Source of the DNA: Lachnospiraceae bacterium
GTDB lineage: Bacteria > Bacillota > Clostridia > Lachnospirales > Lachnospiraceae
Direction: 5' to 3'
Assembly (NCBI GenBank): GCA_022763925.1
Contig: JALERW010000175.1
Location: 1 to 32,117 of the forward strand
Length of the DNA: 32,117 nucleotides
In this document: positions 8,763 through 17,543 of the stretch, piece by piece
How the letters are laid out: each line of letters starts with the position of its first letter
Numbering within the stretch: position 1 is the stretch's first letter
Notes under the pieces: generated by a model
The model's database searches: none
What the model saw: the letters and a program-made list of their open reading frames with translations, nothing else
What the model was told of the DNA's origin: nothing
Made by a program: the position numbers and the translations under genes

Positions 8763-9447
8763 AAACGCTCAAGGCCTCCTGTATTTCTCTGTGATATTGT
8801 TCCAGCTCTCTTTGCCTGCTTCTGGCCCCTTCTGTATTTTGCGCGTTCAGCGTTTCCAGCACCCTTTGCACCTTCTGATTTTCTTTTCCAAGCCACTCCT
8901 TCAGTATCGGGTGCTTCTGATCAAGCAGTGCTTTTCCGAACAGGAACTCTCTTTCTGTCTCATAGTCTGTATTTCCCCGAACCGCCCGGAACATCGGGTA
9001 ATATTTCCCGTCTTCCTTTACCATATCCTCGTCCGTGATCCGAAATCCCGCTTCGGCCAGAAAATGCCGTACGCCCCCGATCTCTGACTGAGGCTGAAGG
9101 ATCCATTCCCGCACCGTATCCCAGTGCGCCTGTCCCTGGGACAAAATGCGCATCATCAGCATGCCGCCCATGCCGGCAATCAGCACACTGTCCGCTTCCC
9201 CCGGTGCCAGGGCGGCAAGTCCGTCAGAAAGTCTGGTATCTATGTACTTCTCCAGTCCCTGCGCCTTAATATGTGCCCGGGCACGATTTAATGGACCCCG
9301 ATTGACATCCATGGCAATAGCGGAAGGAATTTTTCCTTCACAGACAAGAGAAATGGGAACATATCCATGATCCGTTCCCACATCCGCCAGGCGGCTGCCC
9401 GCCGAAACCAGCCGGGCAACCGCCGCTAACCGTTTTGATAACTGCAT
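8752..9447 (-). CDS. trmK: tRNA (adenine-22-N1)-methyltransferase
   Basis: 231 residues. The N-terminal SAM-binding motif SRLADVGTDHGYVPISL and the catalytic-region motif SVLIAGMGGMLMMRIL are signatures of the TrmK/YqfN (DUF633) family, which makes m1A22 in tRNA. The C-terminal about 70 residues form a charged helical domain (LGKENQKVQRVLETL), as in characterised TrmK proteins. It lies 9 bases after rpoD and overlaps the Nif3-like gene, the usual neighbourhood. Confidence 0.92.
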   Translation of the reverse strand: MQLSKRLAAVARLVSAGSRLADVGTDHGYVPISLVCEGKIPSAIAMDVNRGPLNRARAHIKAQGLEKYIDTRLSDGLAALAPGEADSVLIAGMGGMLMMRILSQGQAHWDTVREWILQPQSEIGGVRHFLAEAGFRITDEDMVKEDGKYYPMFRAVRGNTDYETEREFLFGKALLDQKHPILKEWLGKENQKVQRVLETLNAQNTEGARSRQRELEQYHREIQEALSVYEM

Positions 9448-9456
9448 AAATTCTCC

Positions 9457-10554
9457 TTAATCCAGATAATCCCGAAGCTTTCTGCTTCTGCTGGGATGAC
9501 GGAGCTTTCTTAAAGCCTTCGCTTCAATCTGACGGATACGCTCACGGGTCACATTGAATTCCTTGCCGACTTCCTCCAGCGTTCTTGCTCTTCCGTCCTC
9601 AAGGCCAAACCGAAGACAGAGCACCTTCTGTTCCCTCTCGGTCAGAGTTCCAAGCACCTCCACCAGCTGCTCCTTCAAAAGTGTAAACGCTGCGGCATCT
9701 GCCGGTACCGGAACATTATCATCCTGGATGAAGTCTCCGAGATGACTGTCCTCCTCCTCTCCGATCGGTGTTTCCAGAGATACCGGTTCCTGAGAAATCT
9801 TAAGAATTTCCCGCACACGCTCCACGGGCATCTTCATTTCCTCCGCAATTTCCTCCGGGGTAGGCTCTCTTCCAAGCTCCTGCAGGAGCTGACGGGATAC
9901 ACGGATCAGCTTATTGATCGTCTCAACCATATGCACGGGAATCCGGATCGTTCTGGCCTGATCGGCAATGGCTCTCGTAATCGCCTGCCGGATCCACCAG
10001 GTCGCATAGGTGGAAAATTTATATCCCTTGCGGTAATCAAATTTCTCCACAGCCTTGATAAGACCAAGATTTCCCTCCTGAATCAGATCCAGAAACAGCA
10101 TGCCTCTTCCCACATACCGTTTTGCAATACTGACTACCAGACGCAGATTTGCTTCCGCCAGGCGCTTCTTGGCATCCTCATCCCCAAGCTCCATGCGCTT
10201 GGCAAGCTCGATCTCCTCTTCCGCACTTAAAAGAGGGACCTTTCCGATCTCCTTCAGATACATACGGACCGGATCCTCAATGCTGACGCCGTCGGGAACT
10301 GACAGGTCAATCTGCTCCATATCCACATCATCTTCCTCATCCAGGATGATGTCGTCATCATTATCCGTGATACGGAGCACGTCCACATTATTAGCCTCCA
10401 GGAAATCCAGAATCCGTTCGAATTTATCGGCATCCAGATCCATATCTGCAAAGAAATCATTGATTTCCTGATATTCCAGTACATTTTTCTTCTTCTTCGC
10501 CATTGCAAGAAGTTCCTTCAGACGTTCTCCGAATTTTGCAACATTCTCTTCCAT
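9457..10554 (-). CDS. rpoD: RNA polymerase primary sigma factor (sigma-A)
   Basis: 365 residues, typical of Firmicute sigma-A. A short acidic region 1.1 precedes [20 protein letters not shown] (region 1.2). Region 2 has the core-binding and -10-melting stretch [20 protein letters not shown] and [15 protein letters not shown]. Region 3 carries [11 protein letters not shown]. Region 4 ends with the -35-reading helix [20 protein letters not shown]. It directs the TTGACA/TATAAT promoters noted throughout the window. It follows dnaG by 39 bases, the classical macromolecular-synthesis pairing. Only a weak ribosome binding site (AAGGATGGAACTTAC) precedes the ATG. Confidence 0.98.
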   Translation of the reverse strand: MEENVAKFGERLKELLAMAKKKKNVLEYQEINDFFADMDLDADKFERILDFLEANNVDVLRITDNDDDIILDEEDDVDMEQIDLSVPDGVSIEDPVRMYLKEIGKVPLLSAEEEIELAKRMELGDEDAKKRLAEANLRLVVSIAKRYVGRGMLFLDLIQEGNLGLIKAVEKFDYRKGYKFSTYATWWIRQAITRAIADQARTIRIPVHMVETINKLIRVSRQLLQELGREPTPEEIAEEMKMPVERVREILKISQEPVSLETPIGEEEDSHLGDFIQDDNVPVPADAAAFTLLKEQLVEVLGTLTEREQKVLCLRFGLEDGRARTLEEVGKEFNVTRERIRQIEAKALRKLRHPSRSRKLRDYLD

Positions 10555-10593
10555 GTAAGTTCCATCCTTCCATACACACTTTATAGTTTGTCC

Positions 10594-12369
10594 TCAATCA
10601 ACTGAAATATGCAGTTTTTCCAGCTTCTGTAATTCTCCTCTCGCCTGGATCAGCCGCTGAAATCCGCTGATATCCGTTACATCCAGCTGCTTTGCCCATA
10701 CATCCAGGCTGTTCTTTTTTACACGCAGAACGGTTTCCAGCACTGCCTTCTCCTGCTCTTCCTTTTTTTCAATCGGATGAATTCTGGCATTGAACAGTGC
10801 CGCCGCTTCCTTCTGCTCCTCCGGCTCTGCAAACCGGCTGATGATCCTTGCGGGATTCACCTCTCCCATCCGAAGCTGTTCAAAGAGCATGTCCGCGATC
10901 TTCCGATACAGCTCCTCGGTAAAATCCTCCGGTGTAATATATTCCTCGATCTGGGGATAAACAGACGGTTTTTCCAGCAGCCAGGTCAGAAGAAGCCTCT
11001 GCGAGGTTCTCATGCCGTCCTCCTTCTCCCTTGCCTTTTCCCGTCTTTCCGGGGATGCCTCCTTTTTCTGCGGAACATATCCCCTGTTGCCCAGCTCATT
11101 GACCCGCCGTTTCAGATTTTCATAGCCCATATGATATTTTTCCGCCACGGCTTCAATATAATTATTCCGCTCCATCTCTTCCGGAAATTCCAGAAGCTTT
11201 CCCGCCGCCTCGGTCTGAAATGCGGTCTTCCCCTCCGGATCCTTCAGATCATACTTTTTTTCCAGCGTGGACAGCTCATAAAGAAAACTGTTTTCCGCCT
11301 CATCCATCCTTTTCTGAAACTCCTCTGCTCCCAGATTTTTGATGAACTCATCCGGATCCTTATAGGGTCTCATATTAATGACCCGCACAGAAATTCCTGC
11401 TTCCTTCAGAAGCGGGATGGCCCGCAGGGCCGCCTTCACTCCGGCCTCATCACTGTCATAGGTCAGAAGTACTTTATCCGTATACCGTTTCAGCAGCATT
11501 GCCTGCTGAGTCGTCAGCGCCGTCCCCAGGGAAGCAACCGCCTGTGTAAAGCCCGCCTGGTGCAGAGCGATCACATCCATATAGCCCTCGCAGATGATCA
11601 TCTGCGGCTTTCTTGCAAGTCTTGCAAAATTCAGTCCGTAGAGATTCCGGCTCTTGTCAAAGGCCTTCGTCTCAGGAGAATTCAGATATTTGGGCTTTGC
11701 ATCCCCCATCACACGGCCTCCGAAACCGATGACCCGGTTATTCACATCCATAATGGGAAACATGACCCTGTTCCAGAATTTATCATAAATACCGTTTTTC
11801 TCATCAGCCGTGATCAGTCCCGACTGACGGAGCAGTTCATCTGAAAAGCCCTGCTTTTTCAGATACCGGTACAGATCATCCCGGTATTTGGTAGAATAGC
11901 CCAAGCCGAATTTCCGGATCGTCTCCTCGGAGAGCTCCCGCTTTTTCAGATAAGCATACCCTGCCTTTCCGTTCTGTGTACGGAGCTGGTAGTAATAATA
12001 CTTGGCTGCCAGCTTATTCATCTTCAGGATCTCTCCCCGAACGTCCCTCTCCCGTCTCTCCTCCTCGGAAAGCTCCGCCTCCGGCAGCTGGATCCCTGCC
12101 CGGTCCGCCAGGCTCTTCAGCGCTTCCTGAAACGTAAAATTCTCATATTCCATCAAAAAGGTATAGACATTGCCTCCCGCTCCGCAGCCGAAGCAATAAT
12201 ACATCTGCTTTCCCGGCGATACGGAAAAAGAAGGGGATTTTTCATTGTGAAACGGACAAAGGCCGAAATAATTGCTTCCCTTGCGCGTCAGCTTCACATA
12301 TCCGGAAATCACATCCACAATATCATTCCGCGCCCGGACCTCTTCAATCAGATCTTCCGTATAACGCAT
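10594..12369 (-). CDS. dnaG: DNA primase
   Basis: 591 residues. The zinc-binding domain shows C38, H41, C59 and C62 (CPFHNEKSPSF and YYCFGCGAGG). The catalytic core has the TOPRIM motifs ICEGYMDVIALHQAG and LLTYDSDEAG. The C-terminal about 150 residues are the helicase-binding region. It makes RNA primers for Okazaki fragments and works with DnaB helicase at the fork. GGAGG is six bases before the ATG. It lies between dgt (42 bases upstream) and rpoD. Confidence 0.98.
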   Translation of the reverse strand: MRYTEDLIEEVRARNDIVDVISGYVKLTRKGSNYFGLCPFHNEKSPSFSVSPGKQMYYCFGCGAGGNVYTFLMEYENFTFQEALKSLADRAGIQLPEAELSEEERRERDVRGEILKMNKLAAKYYYYQLRTQNGKAGYAYLKKRELSEETIRKFGLGYSTKYRDDLYRYLKKQGFSDELLRQSGLITADEKNGIYDKFWNRVMFPIMDVNNRVIGFGGRVMGDAKPKYLNSPETKAFDKSRNLYGLNFARLARKPQMIICEGYMDVIALHQAGFTQAVASLGTALTTQQAMLLKRYTDKVLLTYDSDEAGVKAALRAIPLLKEAGISVRVINMRPYKDPDEFIKNLGAEEFQKRMDEAENSFLYELSTLEKKYDLKDPEGKTAFQTEAAGKLLEFPEEMERNNYIEAVAEKYHMGYENLKRRVNELGNRGYVPQKKEASPERREKAREKEDGMRTSQRLLLTWLLEKPSVYPQIEEYITPEDFTEELYRKIADMLFEQLRMGEVNPARIISRFAEPEEQKEAAALFNARIHPIEKKEEQEKAVLETVLRVKKNSLDVWAKQLDVTDISGFQRLIQARGELQKLEKLHISVD

Positions 12370-12411
12370 GGATTTCCTCCGTCTCTGTGCTCTGTATTTT
12401 TTTCTTTGTAT

Positions 12412-13419
12412 CTATACACTCCAGGATTTCGGCACATAAAACTCCTGGAATTTTGCAATGGCATACTGATCCGTCATCCCGGCAATATAATCACAGACTG
12501 TCCGGTCCAGCGCCTGATGTTCCGTTTCCATCATTTCAATATATTCTTCCGGAAGCAGCTCCTCATGTTTCATGTAATATTCGAACAGGCCGGTGAGAAG
12601 ATTATCCGCCTTCGATTCCTCCCGCTTTGCCACAGAATCCCGGTAAAGATGCTCAAACATAAAGCTTCGCAGATCCCGCATGGCAGCCTCCACATGGGGG
12701 GACATCAAAATATCCGGCTTACCCTCACTGCTGTGTATGATATCGTGGATCAGGGTATTCAGTCTCTCTCTGGTAGAGCCTCCCAGTACCTCCCGGAATT
12801 TCTGCGGAATATCTTCCTCTTTTAAAATTCCCGCACGGATGGCATCATCGATATCATGATTGATATAGGCAATCTTATCAGAAAAACGCACGATCTTCCC
12901 CTCCAGCGTATGCGGAGTTCCTGCGGTTCCGTGATTCAGGATTCCGTCCCGGGTCTCCCAGGTAAGATTCAGCCCTCTTCCTTTCTTTTCCAGCAGCTCA
13001 ACGACCCGGACGCTCTGCACATTATGGGCAAAGCCTCCTTCACAGAGGCGGTTCAGAGTACGCTCACCTGCGTGTCCGAAGGGTGTATGTCCCAGATCAT
13101 GTCCCAGAGCAATGGCCTCCACCAGAGATTCATTCATACGAAGCGCCCTGGCAATGGTCCTGGCATTCTGAGATACCTCCAGCGTATGCGTGAGCCGCGT
13201 CCGGTAATGATCTCCCTTCGGCGTAAGAAACACCTGCGTCTTATGCTTCAGACGCCGGAACGATTTCGAATGGATGATCCGGTCCCGGTCCCTCTGAAAA
13301 ACAGGACGGATATCACAGGGCTCCTCCCTGCGGTCTCTCCCCCTGGAATTCGAGCTTAACATGGCATATGGGCTGAAATATTCCTTCTCCCACAGCTCCT
13401 GTTTTTCCCGAATGGTCAT
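12412..13419 (-). CDS. dgt: dGTPase-like HD-domain triphosphohydrolase
   Basis: 335 residues. The HD metal site is visible as RTRLTHTLEVSQNARTIARAL and GHDLGHTPFGHAGE (His, His-Asp). The N-terminal FRRLKHKTQVF and the DDAIRAG segment are also conserved. The family hydrolyses dNTPs to deoxynucleosides and triphosphate. ATG at 13419 is preferred to the in-frame GTG at 13428 because AGGGAG lies eight bases before it. First gene of the dgt-dnaG-rpoD-trmK-Nif3-kinase-GT39 run. No strong promoter was recognised in the 100-base AT-rich gap upstream. Confidence 0.93.
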   Translation of the reverse strand: MTIREKQELWEKEYFSPYAMLSSNSRGRDRREEPCDIRPVFQRDRDRIIHSKSFRRLKHKTQVFLTPKGDHYRTRLTHTLEVSQNARTIARALRMNESLVEAIALGHDLGHTPFGHAGERTLNRLCEGGFAHNVQSVRVVELLEKKGRGLNLTWETRDGILNHGTAGTPHTLEGKIVRFSDKIAYINHDIDDAIRAGILKEEDIPQKFREVLGGSTRERLNTLIHDIIHSSEGKPDILMSPHVEAAMRDLRSFMFEHLYRDSVAKREESKADNLLTGLFEYYMKHEELLPEEYIEMMETEHQALDRTVCDYIAGMTDQYAIAKFQEFYVPKSWSV

Positions 13420-13527
13420 GCTTCCCACTCCCTTTTTGTGGTCTCAGCCAAAAATAGTATCTCTAACTTATATTTTCTGTATAAATCCTCAAATTCCTCT
13501 TTTTATTTTAAAAAAAATGTCTGTTTT

Positions 13528-14430
13528 CTACCTGCAGATATCAAAGATAAATTCAGCGATTCTATCCATTGCATCGTAGGCTGTTTTGAAGGGTGACATC
13601 TGAAATACATGCCACATTCTCTTATATATGTCAATTTTTGTAGAAACATTCGCCTGTATCAGCCGTTTATTCAAAAGCACCGAATCGCTCAGCAGCACTT
13701 CATTGTCCCCTGCCTGAATATACACCGGGGAAAAGCCTTCAAAATCACCAAAAAGCGGAGACAGATGCCAGTCACGGAAATCGGTATCCGTTCCGGCATA
13801 GGCCGTTCTCGCCCGTTCCATATATTCCGCACTGAGAATCGGATCGATCTCCTGCTTTTTCTCATGACTTTTTCCGGAAAAGGTCATATCTGTCCAGGGC
13901 GACATTAAAACAAAGCCCCGGGGAAGAAGTCTTCCCTGTTCCTTCAGGGTCAGCCCGAGCTCCAGCGCCAGATTGCCTCCCGCAGAATCTCCCGCCACAA
14001 TGATATCTCTGCTCCCGTAGCCAAGGTACATCAGATAGTCCCAGACACGCACCGCATCCTCCACCGCCGCCGGATAGGGAAATTCCGGCGCCAGACGATA
14101 GTCAAAGCAGAGCACATCCATGGAAGTGGACTGGGCCAGCTTGTTGGTCAGTACCCGGGCATACTGCATGCTTCCGGTGAAATATCCTCCTCCATGGCAG
14201 TAAAGGATCACATATTTTTTCATATGCCTCCGGTCCACCCGGATCCATTCCGCAGGGATATGATCGATAAAAAACTCCGTATACTGCATATCCTTTACCG
14301 TACCGAGTCTTTTTGCCATCTGCTCCTGGGAGGCACGGTTTTTCTCAATATCATCACTTCCCACAATCTGATGCATCGCCTTTATCAGCTTCATAAGCTG
14401 CTCATTATGCTTTTCCTCTCTTGGTTCCAC
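13528..14430 (-). CDS. Alpha/beta-hydrolase, HSL-type esterase
   Basis: 300 residues of the hormone-sensitive-lipase/acetylesterase family (Abhydrolase_3). The oxyanion motif HGGG starts at residue 79 and the nucleophile is S149 in GDSAGG. The acid is D242 or D249 in AGDNEVLLSDS, and the catalytic base is H274 in MWHVFQ. No signal peptide is seen, so it should act in the cytosol on small acyl esters. The start is GTG with AAGGAG eight bases upstream. It is divergent from a condensation-type acyltransferase and a DUF6320 membrane protein, with 98 bases between them. An esterase beside an acyltransferase suggests opposing steps on one ester, but that is inference. Confidence 0.88.
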   Translation of the reverse strand: MEPREEKHNEQLMKLIKAMHQIVGSDDIEKNRASQEQMAKRLGTVKDMQYTEFFIDHIPAEWIRVDRRHMKKYVILYCHGGGYFTGSMQYARVLTNKLAQSTSMDVLCFDYRLAPEFPYPAAVEDAVRVWDYLMYLGYGSRDIIVAGDSAGGNLALELGLTLKEQGRLLPRGFVLMSPWTDMTFSGKSHEKKQEIDPILSAEYMERARTAYAGTDTDFRDWHLSPLFGDFEGFSPVYIQAGDNEVLLSDSVLLNKRLIQANVSTKIDIYKRMWHVFQMSPFKTAYDAMDRIAEFIFDICR

Positions 14431-14467
14431 GTCCTGTTCTCCTTTTCCTGTAAATATTTCATTTTTA

Positions 14468-14496
14468 TTGCACGTCTATTCCGGATATCCTATAAT
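14468..14496 (+). promoter_or_regulatory. Promoter of the acyltransferase-DUF6320 operon
   Basis: TTGCAC (14468-14473), 17 bases, TATAAT (14491-14496), about 32 bases before the ATG. No equally good promoter for the divergent esterase was found in the same gap. Confidence 0.75.
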
Positions 14497-14528
14497 AAAA
14501 ATATCTATCAAACGAAAAGAGCGATCCC

Positions 14529-15836
14529 ATGCATGCATTCAAATCCTCTCCGGCTGATAAAAAGAACTGGTACAAGCTGGATTTATCCGCAAATGTATAT
14601 CCGACTCTTCAAAGGCGTAATTTCTCATCCGTCTTCCGGCTCTCGGTTACCTTAAAGGAGCCGGTGGACCCGGTGCTGCTTTCCGAAGCCTTTACACGGA
14701 CGATACCGAGATTTCCGATCTTCGCCTCCGCCATACGAAGCGGCCTGTTCTGGCGCTATCTGGAGCCGAACCCCCGCCCGCTGCCGACCGTACAGGAGGA
14801 CATTTCCAATCCCTGCATGCCCATGCCCTTCAAGAGCAATAATGAATACCTGATCCGGATCTACTATTATGAGTGCACGATTTCTCTGGAAGCCTTCCAT
14901 TCCCTGACGGACGGGACCGGAGGCCTCTATTTTCTGCGCACACTGACTGCAGTATACCTGAGGCTGAAGGGCCATGAGATTCCCAACGGTCACGGTGTCC
15001 TCGATATCACACAGTCTCCCCCGCCGGAGGAACTGGAGGATTCCTACATGCGCTATGCCCGCTCCTCCTTCCGGCCGAAACGAAGTCAGGAGAAAGCCTA
15101 TCGGCTGCGGGGAACCCCGGAACCCTTCTACACCCTGAATATTATCAGCGGTTCCGTTCCGACCGATGCCCTGAAGGCTGCCGCCTCCCGTTACGGCGCA
15201 TCCATCACGGAATACCTGAATGCGGTTCTTCTTTATGCCCTGATGCAGGAACAGAAAAGCCGTCACCCGTTCCGGGAGCATCCCCTGAAGCTGGCGCTTC
15301 CGGTAAACTTAAGACGTTTTTTCCCTTCCAATACCATGCGGAATTTTATTTCCATGGTCTACCCCTCCATCGATCCCCGCATGGGCGATTATTCCTTTGA
15401 AGAAATTGTCGTTCAGGTGCATCATTATATGCGTTATTATATCAACAACAAATTTTTAAATGCGGACATCACCACAAATGCCTACATCCGGAACCACCCT
15501 TTGATCCGTCTTGTTCCGCTTTTCATCAAGGATATCTTTGTCCGGCAGTTTTACATCCGGATACAGGACAAACAGTCCTCGGCCGGGCTTACGAACCTGG
15601 GGCTTGTGGACATCTCCCCACAGCTTGCCGGGCACATCGATCATATGGAAGCACTGATGGGACAGCCATTCTCCGCCCGGACCAACTGCGCCGTCATAAG
15701 CTTTCAGAATACCACCGTCATCAACTTTGCAAGCAGCATCGTGGAGGCGGATATCGAAAAGCTGTTCTTCCGCAAGTTGGTCAGGGACGGCATTCATGTA
15801 AAAATCAAATCCAATCGGTTTATTGAGGAGGAATAA
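14529..15836 (+). CDS. Alcohol acetyltransferase/condensation-domain-like acyltransferase
   Basis: 435 residues. H124-SLT-D128-G129 (HSLTDGTGG) is the HxxxDG active-site motif of the chloramphenicol-acetyltransferase/condensation superfamily, which also holds alcohol acetyltransferases, WS/DGAT and Pap-type enzymes. A C-terminal FSARTNCAVISFQNTTVINFASS stretch fits the second half-domain that closes the tunnel. No carrier-protein or NRPS domain is attached, so a free acyl-CoA or acyl-carrier donor is likely; the acceptor is unknown. No membrane helix is evident. The ATG at 14529 has only a weak AAAAGAG site. The DUF6320 gene follows after three bases and the esterase is divergent. Confidence 0.75.
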   Translation: MHAFKSSPADKKNWYKLDLSANVYPTLQRRNFSSVFRLSVTLKEPVDPVLLSEAFTRTIPRFPIFASAIRSGLFWRYLEPNPRPLPTVQEDISNPCMPMPFKSNNEYLIRIYYYECTISLEAFHSLTDGTGGLYFLRTLTAVYLRLKGHEIPNGHGVLDITQSPPPEELEDSYMRYARSSFRPKRSQEKAYRLRGTPEPFYTLNIISGSVPTDALKAAASRYGASITEYLNAVLLYALMQEQKSRHPFREHPLKLALPVNLRRFFPSNTMRNFISMVYPSIDPRMGDYSFEEIVVQVHHYMRYYINNKFLNADITTNAYIRNHPLIRLVPLFIKDIFVRQFYIRIQDKQSSAGLTNLGLVDISPQLAGHIDHMEALMGQPFSARTNCAVISFQNTTVINFASSIVEADIEKLFFRKLVRDGIHVKIKSNRFIEEE

Positions 15837-15839
15837 CCC

Positions 15840-16550
15840 ATGTCATACTGTGTAAACTGCGGCGTAGAGCTGGACCCTTCCCTGAAGCGCTGCCCATTGT
15901 GCAATACGCCGGTCATTCATCCGTCGCAGCTGGCCCAAAAGGACACGCAGGCCCGCTCCTTCTATCCGTCCCGAAAAGGACAGGTGGATACGGTGAAGCG
16001 CACGGATATTGCCATCCTGATCTCCGTCATCCTGGTCGGCACCGCCATCGCCTGCGGCCTTCTGAATCTTTTTGTTTACAGACAGAATCACTGGTCCTTT
16101 TATGTCATCGGAGCCTGTATCCTTCTGTGGATTTTCTTCACTCCCATGCTCATTTACAGCCGTCTGAGCATATATCTGACTATCCTGTTCGATGCAGCAG
16201 CAGTGGCTGCCTACATCGGAATCGTGGCCTATGAATTTCCAAAAACCGTCTGGTATACGCATGTGGTGCTTCCGCTGGTTGCAGTCACGGCCGGGCTTGT
16301 CATGCTCTATGCATTCCTGCGCCGCAAGCTCTCTCCTTCTGTTCTTGCCAGCGCTCTGATCCTCATCCTGGAGCTGGCCGTTTTCTGCATCAGCATTGAG
16401 CTGCTGACCAGATATTATCTGGAAAAGCGCCTGTATATATCCTGGTCCGCAGTCGTTCTCACCTGCTGTGCCGTTATTGCGGCTGCACTGTTTACCATTA
16501 TCACAAGGGTCCGGCTCCGCGAAGAAATCCGCCGCCGCATGCATATCTGA
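15840..16550 (+). CDS. DUF6320-type zinc-ribbon membrane protein
   Basis: 236 residues. The N-terminus has a zinc ribbon with C4, C7, C18 and C21 (YCVNCGVEL and RCPLCNTPV). A linker of about 35 residues leads to six predicted membrane helices, near 57-79, 86-108, 110-132, 139-158, 165-187 and 199-220. A basic tail (RVRLREEIRRRMHI) probably faces the cytosol. I recognise the DUF6320 layout, but no biochemical function is known to me. GAGGAGG overlaps the end of the acyltransferase gene, so the two are coupled. This suggests the protein anchors or serves the acyltransferase at the membrane, or moves its substrate or product. Confidence 0.72.
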   Translation: MSYCVNCGVELDPSLKRCPLCNTPVIHPSQLAQKDTQARSFYPSRKGQVDTVKRTDIAILISVILVGTAIACGLLNLFVYRQNHWSFYVIGACILLWIFFTPMLIYSRLSIYLTILFDAAAVAAYIGIVAYEFPKTVWYTHVVLPLVAVTAGLVMLYAFLRRKLSPSVLASALILILELAVFCISIELLTRYYLEKRLYISWSAVVLTCCAVIAAALFTIITRVRLREEIRRRMHI

Positions 16551-16594
16551 GCCGCCCTATTTTCTTTCAGACAATATGTGATTTCTATGCAAAT

Positions 16595-16626
16595 GAGGGT
16601 GCTCCAGAAGTCTCTGAAACACCCTC
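16595..16626. terminator. Weak shared terminator between convergent transcripts
   Basis: Stem GAGGGTG/CACCCTC with an 18-base loop that contains a further CAGA/TCTG pairing. It lies between the convergent DUF6320 and EFR1 genes. Neither strand has a strong T-run. Confidence 0.4.
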
Positions 16627-16660
16627 ACACCGCTTCTCCCCGTACGGCTTATGTTCTGTC

Positions 16661-17488
16661 TTATACAAACAGCTCCGGTTCTGCCCTTCTCGTATAGCCC
16701 TCCTCCAGCTCATGCTGATGGTACAGATAGCGCTCGTCATCGTAATACTTCGCCTGCTTCGGACACTTTTTGATGCAGGCACAGCATTTCATACAGATAC
16801 CCGTAAACTCCCTCACGTTGTCAAAGCTGATGGAGCCCAGAGGACAGATTCTGGCACACAGCTTACAGTCATCACAATTGTCATTTGTTTTGGGCTTCAC
16901 CTTCCGGATATCCACCGGATTGCCCTTACGGTCTCTGGGCTGATAATACCCCCGGTACGGGTAAGGAATGCCCTTTACCTCGATGGGCGTCAACGTGTCT
17001 GCGCTTCCTATGGCAGAAAGCTTATCCGCGATCTTCTCTGCAAATGCATCCGCTACAGCAAAATCCGCCTCATCCGGCCGGCCTGCAGCAAGGGTTCTGG
17101 AGAAAGAATGTTCCCCGACAAAGGCCGCTCCGGCAATGGTATGGCAGCCTGCTTTCTCCAGAATATCTCTCAGCTCAATCAACGCATCATCATAATTACG
17201 GTTGCCGTAAGAGACCACCGGTACCGCCAGCGCCCCGTTGCCCTGTATCGTTGCCAGATATTTCAGCAGGACATTCGGCACTCTCCCGGCAATTACCGGT
17301 GTTCCGAAAATCAGCAGGTCCTCTTCCCCAAACACAGCAGCCTCTTTCCTTGCTTCCGGAAGCGTGAAATCAAACTCTTTCCGTTCCATCCCTGTGATTC
17401 CTGCAACCCTGTCCGCAATCCGACAGACCGTCTTCTTGGTTGTATCGGTTGCACTGAAATACACTGCCCAAACCCTTTCCCTTTTCAT
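16661..17488 (-). CDS. EFR1-family flavodoxin/ferredoxin fusion
   Basis: 275 residues. Residues 1-160 form a flavodoxin-like domain with the phosphate-binding stretch YFSATDTTKKTV and the FMN-side segment VSYGNRNYDDAL. Residues 200-245 hold two 4Fe-4S motifs: C205-x2-C208-x2-C211-x3-C215 and C232-x2-C235-x2-C238-x3-C242. An electron-transfer protein moving electrons between FMN and clusters is predicted; partners are unknown. ATG at 17488 is preferred to TTG at 17494 because GGGGAGGT is seven bases upstream. It appears monocistronic, with an extended -10 promoter, and is convergent with the DUF6320 operon. Confidence 0.87.
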   Translation of the reverse strand: MKRERVWAVYFSATDTTKKTVCRIADRVAGITGMERKEFDFTLPEARKEAAVFGEEDLLIFGTPVIAGRVPNVLLKYLATIQGNGALAVPVVSYGNRNYDDALIELRDILEKAGCHTIAGAAFVGEHSFSRTLAAGRPDEADFAVADAFAEKIADKLSAIGSADTLTPIEVKGIPYPYRGYYQPRDRKGNPVDIRKVKPKTNDNCDDCKLCARICPLGSISFDNVREFTGICMKCCACIKKCPKQAKYYDDERYLYHQHELEEGYTRRAEPELFV

Positions 17489-17514
17489 CTGCAATACCTC
17501 CCCTTTTTGTTTCC

Positions 17515-17523
17515 ATTATATCA
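17515..17523 (-). promoter_or_regulatory. Extended -10 promoter for the EFR1 gene
   Basis: Minus strand TGATATAAT (TGn plus TATAAT, -10 at 17515-17520) lies close upstream of the gene. No good -35 box is at the matching distance. Confidence 0.45.
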
Positions 17524-17543
17524 TATATTCCGAAAAAAAACGT

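Noticed and set aside
7653..9038. 461-residue open frame on the plus strand
   Set aside because: Shadow of the nucleoside kinase, Nif3-like and trmK genes. It crosses three real gene boundaries.
10777..11844. 355-residue open frame on the plus strand
   Set aside because: Antisense to dnaG with no recognisable motifs.
13429..13527. Promoter for dgt and terminator for the esterase
   Set aside because: AT-rich with a T-run and a TCTG/CAGA hairpin, but no pair of boxes or stem strong enough to list.
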